Shown here in pieces: positions 5,391-12,385 of a stretch of 12,385 nt of DNA; within the stretch, counting starts at the first letter, position 1, and every line of letters begins with the position of its first letter. Under the pieces are notes generated by a model, which was given only the letters and a program-made list of their open reading frames with translations, was not told the origin of the DNA and did not search any database. This DNA comes from Accumulibacter sp. (GTDB taxonomy: Bacteria > Pseudomonadota > Gammaproteobacteria > Burkholderiales > Rhodocyclaceae). Position numbers and translations under genes: made by a program. The DNA lies in NCBI GenBank assembly GCA_031274075.1, contig JAISQQ010000418.1, positions 1-12,385 on the forward strand. The letters run 5' to 3'.

Positions 5391-8300
5391 TGGCGGCTCC
5401 TGGAAGATTGCCGGCGGCGGCCGGCGGCGTTTCGCCGATGGCCGGCGCGTCCTGTTTCTCGACCTTCGGATCGTCCCACGCGCCGGTAATCAGGTAGTGG
5501 TAGCTGAACACCGTGCCCAGCGGATTGCGCAGCACCCGGTTGGCCAGCCAGGTGGCCACGCCCGCCGCCGGATGCACCATGGCCATGCCGACCGCGGCGG
5601 TGTCGCCAAGTTCGGGTTGCACGGTCACCTCGAGGCGCTGCGTCTCGCGCGCCAGATCGACCTCGCCGCGCATCAGCACCCGCGCCGACGGACTGTCGAT
5701 GCGCAGGCGGTCGGTGCGCATGATGCCCTGGCGCACGGCGATTTTCCCGGCGACGGCGTCGAAGCTCAGGCCTTCGCTGAACACATCCTTGAAATCGAGC
5801 GATATCCGCCGCGGCAGGTTTTGCAGGCTGATCAGGCCGAGCAGCTTGCCGGCGGCGCCCGGATCGAGCTTGAGGAATTGCCCCTTGGCCGCTTCGAGCT
5901 TCAGCTCGCCGCTCATCGAGGCGTAATCGATTTCCGTCGGCGCGCCGTTCCACGCCAGTTGCCCGTCGAGCCGCGCCGTTCCGGCGCGCACCGTTCCCGG
6001 ATAGCCCAGGCGCGCCAGCAGGCCGCCGACGTCGCCGCTGTCGAGTTTGAAGCTCAACTGCGTCAGGCCGCCGCCGCCGTTCTGCCGCCAGCTTCCCTTG
6101 CCGTTCAGCGCGCCCTGCGGGTTCGACGCCTGGACGCGCTCGAGATTCCAGGCGTCGCCGTCGTTGCTCGCCCGCACTTCGAGACGTCCGAAGTCGAGCT
6201 GGCGCACGGAAAAATTGTCGGCGACGACGTCGAGCGCCGGCAAGCGGTCCGCCGGCCCGCCGGCCTTCGTTTTGGCCTCCGCCTCGGTATTCGTTGCCGC
6301 GGGCGTCGGCAGGCGTTCGATGGCCAGGCGGGCGAGGCGCGCGGCGAGCCGTCCGTCGCCTGTGCCGTCCCACACCAGGTCGCCCGCCGCCTGCCGCGAA
6401 TCGACCCGGATTTTCCACTGCTTCCCGGCCAGGGCGGCGGACAGCTCGACGTCGTTCCAGGACGTGCCGCGCGCCAGCAGTTCGCTGGCCCACAGGTTCA
6501 GCGCGCCGGGCATCCACGCGGAGGCGCCGCCGCTCGGTTCGCCACTTGCTTCGCCGCCCGCTTCACCAGCCGGCGAAGCGGCGAACAGCGCCTGCCAGGC
6601 GTCGAGGTCCAGGCGCCGCACCGTCGCCTCGAAGCTCAGGCCCTTCTCGGGCAGGCGCAGCGAACGGCCGATGGCAACCGCGCCGCGCTCCGGCGTGAAA
6701 CCGCCGGACGTTTTCCGCCGGATGATCCGCGCCGCCAGCTTCATCCCCAGCGCCACGCTGATCTGGTCGCGCACCGCCGCGTCGCCCGCCGCGGGCAGGA
6801 GCCGTTTCTCGAAGCGCAGCGGCAGCGTTTCGTCCGCCGCCTTGGCGAACGGCTCGGGCAGGGTCGACGCCAGTCCGCCGAGCCGCGATTCGATCAGCAG
6901 ATCCGCGTTGCGCCCGCGAATCCGGATTTCCCCGTGGTACGGCGTCGTTCCCGACAGGCTGGCGAGCAGCGGATGGGCGGACTGCCGGCGCAGCTCGCCG
7001 ACGTCCGCCGAACCGTCGGCGGTGATCAGCACGCGGCCGTCCTTCTGCAAGCCGCCGCGAATCTTCAGCGGTCCGCCGAACAGCGTCGCGCCGATCTCCG
7101 GCACGGACACGTCGTCGCCGGAAAAACGCAGGCTGCCATTGACCTGGCGCAGCGGCGGCAAGGCGTCGTCGAAGCTCACTTCGTTGTCGCTGAAACGATA
7201 GACGCCGGCCACCTTCGACTCGCCCAGCTTCTTCTCGTCGAGCGGCAGGTTCAGGTCGATCTCCAGACGCCCGTTGCCGACCGCGCGCAGACCCTCGGTG
7301 AAGTGATCGATCTGTTTGCCCACCGGGCTTTGCTCGATGAACTTCAGGAACTCGGCGGTCGGACCGTCGGCGTGTCCCTTGATCAGAAGCGTCGAAACCG
7401 GGGCGTCGAGGTCGGGGATCCGCGCCTGCGTGTTGCTCAGCCGCGCCCCGAGGATCCGGCCCTGCCGCGCCTCGATGCTCATGCCCTTGCCTTCGAAGCG
7501 CAAGTCGCCGTGGATGCCGTCGATGCGCGGCCAGCCCGCGCCGTAGTCGAGGACCGCGTCGCGCGCCTTGACCGTCACCAGGAATTGCCCGCTCCGCGGG
7601 TCGGTGAATGGGAAATCCTTCAGATCGCCTTTCAGCGTCAGCTTCGCCTCGCTGGCCTTGCCGGCGAGCAGCGAATCGCGCAGCCAGTGGCGGGCGTCCT
7701 GGCCGACGACGCGCGGCAGGTAGCGCCAGACGGCGCGTCCCTCGGCGCGCGTCAGCGCGGCGCCGAGGTCGATGATTCCCGGACCGTCCTCCGCCGTGCG
7801 ATATTTTCCCCGCGCCGAACCGGCGGCGTCGGGACCGGCGAAATCGACCTGCGCCAGTTCGACTTCCAGCGCGCCGCCATCGATCTTCCAACTGGCCTGC
7901 GCGTCCAGCGAATCGAGCCGGATCGTCGACTCCGGGAAAACCGCCGGCAAATCGATCGACGACGCTCCCGAACGCAGCGTCGCCCTGCCGCCCGTCTCGC
8001 TCGCCTCCAGGGCGCCGCCAAGGCCCGAAAACCCCGGAAAATAGCCCTTGGCGCGCAGGCCGAGATCGTGCACGCCGGTTTTCAGCGCATATGTGCGCAG
8101 TTTTTCCGCGTCGCCCGACCAGCGCGCGCTCAAGGCGCTGACCTGGCCGCGCGGCGCGTAGTCGGCGAGCAATTGCCGCGAGCGGGCGTCGAAGGGCAGA
8201 TAGGCGGCCAGCCGGGCCAGCGCCCCGAGATCCAGGCGGCTGATTTCGGCGCTGCCGATGGAGGTGGAGGTAGAGGTGGAGGCAGAGGTGGACGTGCCGG

Positions 8301-9483
8301 GTTCCCGGCCTTGCCGCCACTCGATCTCGAAATCGGCCGGATCGATGCGTATCGCTTCTTCCTTGCCTTCCTCGCCGCCGTGCCCTTCGTCCATTCCCCG
8401 CGCCGCCGCGCGCGAGCGCAGCGCGAACTGGCGCGCTCCCAGGGCGAAACCGTCGGCCAGGAAGCTCGCCCGCAAGCGGCCGGACAGGCTTTCGAGACTC
8501 AGCGCCGGCAAGTTCCCGGCGAAACGCAGTTGTACCTCGCGCAAGGCCACGTCCGCCGTCACCTGGCGCAAGCCGCCGCCGGCGAAGTCCAGCCAGGCGC
8601 GCGCCGCGCCGCGCCCGCGCGGCAGGGCGATCGGGTAGTCCAGCCAGCGCTTCCACACCGCCAGGTCGGCGTAGTCGATCTCGGCGAACGCCTGCCCCTG
8701 CCATTCCCGCCATTCGTCCGGCGCGCCGAAAGCGCCGCCGCGAAAGTCGCCGCGCAGCTCGATGCGCGAGGCGAAATCCTTGGGCGGCAGCGCCGTCAGG
8801 CCGAAGCGGTGATTCCGCCCGTCGTTGTCGATGGCGATATTCACGTCTTCCAGGACGAGCGCCGGCGCTTGCCGCGACTCGTCCTCCCAGACCAGCGTCG
8901 CGCCGCCGACGCGGATGCGGCGCGGGTCGAGCACCCACGACGAGATTCCGCCCCGCCGGCCTCCCCGGCTCTCCCCGATCCCGCCGCCTTCCCCACTGCT
9001 CTCGCCGGCGAGCGGAATGCCGGCGACGAACAAGCGCCCGCCGCCGTCGCGGCGCATGTGCAGCGTCGGCTCGTCGATGCGCAGCAGGCGCAGGCGCAGG
9101 CGCATTTCCGCCACGGACCACCACGACAACACCGTCTCGACGCGCGCGAACAGCAGCGCCGGACGTCCCTCGGCGTCGGCCACGCTGACCTCGTGCAGGG
9201 TCAGGCCGGGATTGATGCCGGCCCAGTCGGCTTCGATGCGGCCGATGTCCACTTTCAGGCCGATGCCGTCTCCGATCATCCGCTCGATCGCCGGGCGGTA
9301 GTTTTCGATCTGCGGCAAGACGACGTAGCGCAGCGACAGCACCAGCAGGACGAACAGGAAATAGACGGCGCAGAAGGTCCACGCCAGCACGCGCGCGCTC
9401 CGCCGCGCCAGCGCCGCGATGGACGGCGAGGGAAAACCGAAGCGGCGGCGAAGCGCCGCGCGCCGGCCGTTTTCGTTGGTCAT
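5371..9483 (-). CDS. yhdP: YhdP family protein (TIGR02099), AsmA-like envelope phospholipid transport
   Basis: 1370 aa, slightly longer than E. coli YhdP (about 1270). One N-terminal membrane helix (about residues 32-54) follows a basic stretch, and the rest should be periplasmic. The family start ENYRPAIERMIGDGIGLKVD (60-79), with IEADWAGINPGLTLHEVSV after it, is clear. So is the C-terminal signature GQFLKLDPGAAGKLLGLISL at about 1200-1220, followed by QNLPRRISLDFKDVF. In E. coli, YhdP acts with TamB and YdbH as a bridge carrying phospholipids to the outer membrane; the same role is inferred here. ATG 9483 is the only start after an in-frame stop (9517-9519), though no good ribosome site precedes it. 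It is the first gene of the yhdP-nitrilase operon, divergent from glnE. Low-complexity inserts lie at about 395-408 (Ser/Thr dipeptides) and 968-988 (Gly/Glu/Ser/Pro), both probably surface loops. Confidence 0.93.
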   Translation of the reverse strand: MTNENGRRAALRRRFGFPSPSIAALARRSARVLAWTFCAVYFLFVLLVLSLRYVVLPQIENYRPAIERMIGDGIGLKVDIGRIEADWAGINPGLTLHEVSVADAEGRPALLFARVETVLSWWSVAEMRLRLRLLRIDEPTLHMRRDGGGRLFVAGIPLAGESSGEGGGIGESRGGRRGGISSWVLDPRRIRVGGATLVWEDESRQAPALVLEDVNIAIDNDGRNHRFGLTALPPKDFASRIELRGDFRGGAFGAPDEWREWQGQAFAEIDYADLAVWKRWLDYPIALPRGRGAARAWLDFAGGGLRQVTADVALREVQLRFAGNLPALSLESLSGRLRASFLADGFALGARQFALRSRAAARGMDEGHGGEEGKEEAIRIDPADFEIEWRQGREPGTSTSASTSTSTSIGSAEISRLDLGALARLAAYLPFDARSRQLLADYAPRGQVSALSARWSGDAEKLRTYALKTGVHDLGLRAKGYFPGFSGLGGALEASETGGRATLRSGASSIDLPAVFPESTIRLDSLDAQASWKIDGGALEVELAQVDFAGPDAAGSARGKYRTAEDGPGIIDLGAALTRAEGRAVWRYLPRVVGQDARHWLRDSLLAGKASEAKLTLKGDLKDFPFTDPRSGQFLVTVKARDAVLDYGAGWPRIDGIHGDLRFEGKGMSIEARQGRILGARLSNTQARIPDLDAPVSTLLIKGHADGPTAEFLKFIEQSPVGKQIDHFTEGLRAVGNGRLEIDLNLPLDEKKLGESKVAGVYRFSDNEVSFDDALPPLRQVNGSLRFSGDDVSVPEIGATLFGGPLKIRGGLQKDGRVLITADGSADVGELRRQSAHPLLASLSGTTPYHGEIRIRGRNADLLIESRLGGLASTLPEPFAKAADETLPLRFEKRLLPAAGDAAVRDQISVALGMKLAARIIRRKTSGGFTPERGAVAIGRSLRLPEKGLSFEATVRRLDLDAWQALFAASPAGEAGGEASGEPSGGASAWMPGALNLWASELLARGTSWNDVELSAALAGKQWKIRVDSRQAAGDLVWDGTGDGRLAARLARLAIERLPTPAATNTEAEAKTKAGGPADRLPALDVVADNFSVRQLDFGRLEVRASNDGDAWNLERVQASNPQGALNGKGSWRQNGGGGLTQLSFKLDSGDVGGLLARLGYPGTVRAGTARLDGQLAWNGAPTEIDYASMSGELKLEAAKGQFLKLDPGAAGKLLGLISLQNLPRRISLDFKDVFSEGLSFDAVAGKIAVRQGIMRTDRLRIDSPSARVLMRGEVDLARETQRLEVTVQPELGDTAAVGMAMVHPAAGVATWLANRVLRNPLGTVFSYHYLITGAWDDPKVEKQDAPAIGETPPAAAGNLPGAANEPAMQ
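5397..5401 (-). promoter_or_regulatory. Ribosome binding site deciding the nitrilase-family start
   Basis: AGGAG on the minus strand lies 6 nt before ATG 5390, inside the yhdP coding end. It supports this start over the internal Met22. Confidence 0.65.
8258..8296. repeat. In-frame hexanucleotide repeat within yhdP
   Basis: The plus strand shows imperfect tandem GAGGTG/GAGGTA/GAGGCA units; the coding strand reads as alternating Ser-Thr/Ala (TSASTSTSTS) in the protein. Units are six bases, so gain or loss of copies would add or remove dipeptides without a frameshift. Confidence 0.7.
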
Positions 9484-9503
9484 GAAGCCGCCCGCGGAAA
9501 GCT

Positions 9504-9533
9504 TTGCCTGATTTCTTTAAACGTCACTAGAAT
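9504..9533 (+). promoter_or_regulatory. Candidate sigma70 promoter for glnE in the divergent yhdP/glnE gap
   Basis: TTGCCT (9504-9509), an 18-nt spacer and TAGAAT (9528-9533) match the -35/-10 consensus at 4 and 5 of 6 positions, pointing toward glnE with a start expected near 9540. For yhdP on the minus strand TACAAT (9564-9569) is a possible -10, but its -35 is poor. No clear operator is seen in the rest of 9484-9628. Confidence 0.4.
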
Positions 9534-9628
9534 GATGCGCTGCCTGCCAAGCCGTGAGCGGTAATTGTAACGGCTTTGACCCTGGCCGGCTTGGGCCGGT
9601 TCCCTCGAACACGACAGAATCCATCGAC

Positions 9629-12385
9629 ATGCGCGAATCCGAATCCGAATCCGTTTCCCCCGAGTTTTCCGAATTTCCCGAATTTCCAGACTCCTGGCGG
9701 CCCGCGCTGCGGCACAGCCGTTTCCTGCGCCAGTTGCTGGCGGCGCGTCCGGACGTCGCCGGCTGGGTGCGCGAGCACGTCGACGCGCCGCTGTCCGGCG
9801 GCCTGATGCGCGCTTTCCTGGAGGCCGGGACGATCGCCGATGAGGACGACTTGAAGCGCGAGCTGCGCCGGCTGCGCCAGCGCGTCATGGCGGCGCTGAT
9901 GGTACGCGACTTGGGCGGACGCGCGCCGCTGGCCGAGACGGTCGACACCATGAGCGCGCTGGCCGAAGTGACCAGCAACCACGCGCTCGACTTCCTGCAT
10001 CGCCGGCTGGCCGCCCAGTTCGGCGAACCGCTGGACCGGCTGGGCCGGCCGCAGCGCCTGCTGGTGATCGGCATGGGCAAGCTCGGCGGGCGCGAGCTCA
10101 ACGTCTCGTCCGACGTCGATTACATCTTCGTCTATCCGGAAGACGGCGAAACCGCCGGCGCGCCCGGCGGCGGAAAGCGGATCGAGGTCTTCGATTTCTT
10201 CACCCGCCTGGGCAAGCGGCTGATCGCGGCGATCGGCGAGATCACCGGCGACGGCCAGGTGTTCCGCGTCGACATGCGCCTGCGCCCGAACGGCGATTCC
10301 GGGCCGCTGGTCGTGCCGATCGCTTCGCTGGAATACTACTTCATCGCCCAGGGCCGCGAATGGGAGCGCTACGCCTGGATCAAGGCGCGGGTGCTGAACG
10401 AGGGCGACAACCTGCAGGCGGAATGGCGGGCCGCGCTCGAACACGCCGTCCGCCCCTTCGTTTACCGCAAGTATCTCGATTTCGGCGCGATCAACGCCAT
10501 GCGCGAGCTGCACGCGCAGATTCGCCGCGAGGTGGCGCGCAAGGACCGCGCCGAGCACATCAAGCTCGGCCACGGCGGCATCCGCGAAATCGAGTTCATC
10601 GCCCAGGTCTTCCAGCTCATTCGCGGCGGGCGCGACGCGGCGCTGCGCGTTCGCCCGACGCTCGAGGTGCTGCCGCTGCTGGTTGCCCGCCGCCTGCTCC
10701 CGGACGACAGCGAGCGAGATCTCATCGAGGCCTACGAATTCCTGCGCCGGCTGGAACACCGCCTGCAATACGTCGACGACGCGCAGACGCACATGCTGCC
10801 CACCGACGAGGCGGAGCGGCGGCAGATCGCCCGCGCCATGGATTTCGCCGACTGGCCGTCGCTGCTCGCGGCGCTGGCCGAGCACCGGCGGCGCGTCGCC
10901 CGGCACTTCGACGAAATCTTTTCCGATCCGCTGGACGGCACGCACGCCCTCGCTGGCCTGTGGTTCGAGCAGATCGACGGCGAGGAGGCGCTGGAAACGG
11001 CGGCCAATCTCGGCTTCCGCCATCCCGCGGCGATGCTCGAACGCCTGCGCGCGTTCCGGCAAAGCGCCAAGTACCAGCAACTGGCTACGCCGATCCGCGA
11101 GCGGCTCGACGCCGTCGGCCCGCGGCTGATCGAAGCCGCGGCCGCGACCCGGACGCCCGACGCTACCCTGCAGCGCGGTTTCGACCTGATCGAGACGATC
11201 GGCCGGCGCGGCGCGTATCTCGCGCTGCTGCAACAGCATCCGCAGGCGCTGATGAAGGTCGCCGAGATCATCGGCAGTTCGGCCTGGGCCGCCGCCTACC
11301 TCACCCGCCATCCGATCCTGCTCGACGAGGTGCTCGATCCGCGCCTGTACGAAGTGGCCACCGACTGGGAAGGATTCCGGCGCGAGCTCGACGCGCGCCT
11401 CGCCAGCGAATCCGGCGACACCGAACGCGAGATGGACGTGCTGCGCGAAGAACACCACGCCCAGGTATTCCGCCTGCTGGCACAGGACATCGCCGGCCTG
11501 CAGACGGTCGAACGGCTGGCCGACCATCTGACCCAACTGGCCGACATCATCGTGCAGACCACGCTGGATCTGTGCTGGAACCGGCTGCGCGAACGCCACC
11601 CGCAGCCCGGCCAGCCGCCGAAATTCGCGGTCGTCGCCTACGGCAAGCTGGGCGGCAAGGAACTGGCCTACGGCTCGGATCTCGACCTGGTTTTCCTGCA
11701 CGACGATCCCGAGCCGGGCGTCGGCGAAATCTACGCCCGCCTGGCGCGGCGCATGAATACCTGGCTGACCAGCCAGACTTCCGCCGGCATGCTCTTCGAT
11801 ACCGATTTCCGCCTGCGGCCGAACGGCGACGCGGGCCTGCTGGTCTGCTCGCTGGAAGCCTTCCACGAATACCAGTTCACCAAGGCGTGGGTGTGGGAAC
11901 ACCAGGCGCTGACGCGCGCCCGCTTTTGCGCCGGTTCCCCGGAAGCCGGCCGGCGCTTCGAGGCGATCCGCGCGGAAGTCCTGCGCCAGAAGCGCGATCC
12001 GGCGAAGTTGAAGGCCGAGGTGCTGGAGATGCGCCAGCGCATGCTCGACGCGCACGCCTCGAACAGCGACGAGGTCTTCGACATCAAGCAGGACCCCGGC
12101 GGCCTGGTCGATGTCGAATTCATCGTGCAGTTTCTCGTCCTGGGCCACGCGCACGCGCACGAGGCGCTGTGCGGCAACCTCGGCAACATCGCGCTCTTGC
12201 GCATCGCCGCCGAACTCGGCCTCATCCCGCGGGAACTGGCCGAACGGGTGCGCGACATCTACCGCGAATACCGCCGCATGCAGCACGCCTTCCGCCTCGA
12301 CGGCATCCACGGCGCGCGCATCGAACGCGACCCGCGCCGCAAGGACATCGAGACGGTGCGGGCGCTGTGGTCGCGGGTCTTCGAT
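9629..12385 (+). CDS. glnE: Bifunctional glutamine synthetase adenylyltransferase/adenylyl-removing enzyme GlnE (3' end cut)
   Basis: 919 codons are in the window with no stop. GlnE is usually about 900-950 aa and the last visible residues, ALWSRVFD, resemble the family end, so only a few residues are probably missing. GlnE attaches AMP to glutamine synthetase, and removes it, in response to PII and glutamine. Two nucleotidyltransferase-like halves are visible. The N-terminal adenylyl-removing half has GMGKLGGRELNVSSDVD (residues 148-164, Asp162/Asp164) and MRLRPNGDSGPLV. The C-terminal adenylylating half has AYGKLGGKELAYGSDLD (670-686, Asp684/Asp686) and FRLRPNGDAGLLV. Each half is followed by its helical GlnD-like region (HGGIREIEFIAQ and DPGGLVDVEFIVQ). 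ATG 9629 places the usual WRPALRHSRFLRQLL early. An in-frame GTG at 9554 would add 25 residues; neither has a strong ribosome site. The first 20 residues are a low-complexity Glu/Ser/Phe/Pro stretch. Confidence 0.95.
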   Translation, partial: MRESESESVSPEFSEFPEFPDSWRPALRHSRFLRQLLAARPDVAGWVREHVDAPLSGGLMRAFLEAGTIADEDDLKRELRRLRQRVMAALMVRDLGGRAPLAETVDTMSALAEVTSNHALDFLHRRLAAQFGEPLDRLGRPQRLLVIGMGKLGGRELNVSSDVDYIFVYPEDGETAGAPGGGKRIEVFDFFTRLGKRLIAAIGEITGDGQVFRVDMRLRPNGDSGPLVVPIASLEYYFIAQGREWERYAWIKARVLNEGDNLQAEWRAALEHAVRPFVYRKYLDFGAINAMRELHAQIRREVARKDRAEHIKLGHGGIREIEFIAQVFQLIRGGRDAALRVRPTLEVLPLLVARRLLPDDSERDLIEAYEFLRRLEHRLQYVDDAQTHMLPTDEAERRQIARAMDFADWPSLLAALAEHRRRVARHFDEIFSDPLDGTHALAGLWFEQIDGEEALETAANLGFRHPAAMLERLRAFRQSAKYQQLATPIRERLDAVGPRLIEAAAATRTPDATLQRGFDLIETIGRRGAYLALLQQHPQALMKVAEIIGSSAWAAAYLTRHPILLDEVLDPRLYEVATDWEGFRRELDARLASESGDTEREMDVLREEHHAQVFRLLAQDIAGLQTVERLADHLTQLADIIVQTTLDLCWNRLRERHPQPGQPPKFAVVAYGKLGGKELAYGSDLDLVFLHDDPEPGVGEIYARLARRMNTWLTSQTSAGMLFDTDFRLRPNGDAGLLVCSLEAFHEYQFTKAWVWEHQALTRARFCAGSPEAGRRFEAIRAEVLRQKRDPAKLKAEVLEMRQRMLDAHASNSDEVFDIKQDPGGLVDVEFIVQFLVLGHAHAHEALCGNLGNIALLRIAAELGLIPRELAERVRDIYREYRRMQHAFRLDGIHGARIERDPRRKDIETVRALWSRVFD

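Noticed and set aside
5062..9564. 1500-codon open frame on the plus strand opposite yhdP
   Set aside because: Its codons are exact reverse complements of yhdP codons, so a stop arises only where yhdP uses TTA, CTA or TCA, which high-GC genes avoid. The predicted protein is an Arg/Ala/Gln-rich string with no family features.
9527..12310. 927-codon open frame on the minus strand opposite glnE
   Set aside because: Same codon-aligned antisense effect; glnE on the plus strand shows both duplicated catalytic motifs.

Overview
The window is high-GC proteobacterial DNA, most likely a betaproteobacterium of the Rhodocyclales type. The basis is GC-rich codon use, the protein sequences, and a glnE / yhdP / nitrilase-family neighbourhood that I know from that group. 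No RNA gene, CRISPR array, phage gene or transposase is visible. There are five intact protein genes plus a sixth (glnE) cut by the window end.

Right two thirds (4557-12385) is a housekeeping block. glnE (glutamine synthetase adenylyltransferase/adenylyl-removing enzyme) runs rightward off the window. Divergent from it, across about 145 bp, is yhdP (large AsmA-like envelope protein), which overlaps by 20 bp with a carbon-nitrogen hydrolase of the Nit/deaminated-glutathione-amidase type. In many relatives I would expect tldD next, but instead the sequence breaks into repeats.

Left third (1-4556) looks accessory. A UxaA/GarD-type sugar-acid dehydratase gene (+) converges on a two-gene TRAP transporter operon (dctQ-dctM, -). 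The pairing suggests uptake and dehydration of a sugar acid. No dctP (periplasmic binding protein) is present. The segment is bracketed by two copies of a 184-bp element in inverted orientation (53-236 and 4232-4415). These have identical 12-bp terminal inverted repeats, about 93% identity and no length difference, and each carries a pair of GTAG-headed REP-like hairpins. The same end of the element faces the start of each operon, 25 bp and 56 bp from the start codons. Between the convergent genes lies a 379-bp nested palindrome made of two more REP families, preceded by a heptanucleotide-repeat module whose core is repeated at the left window edge.

The most notable thing here is therefore a MITE/REP-bounded metabolic cassette apparently set into a conserved housekeeping locus, not a new enzyme system. 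All protein calls come from motif recognition by eye; no database search was possible.
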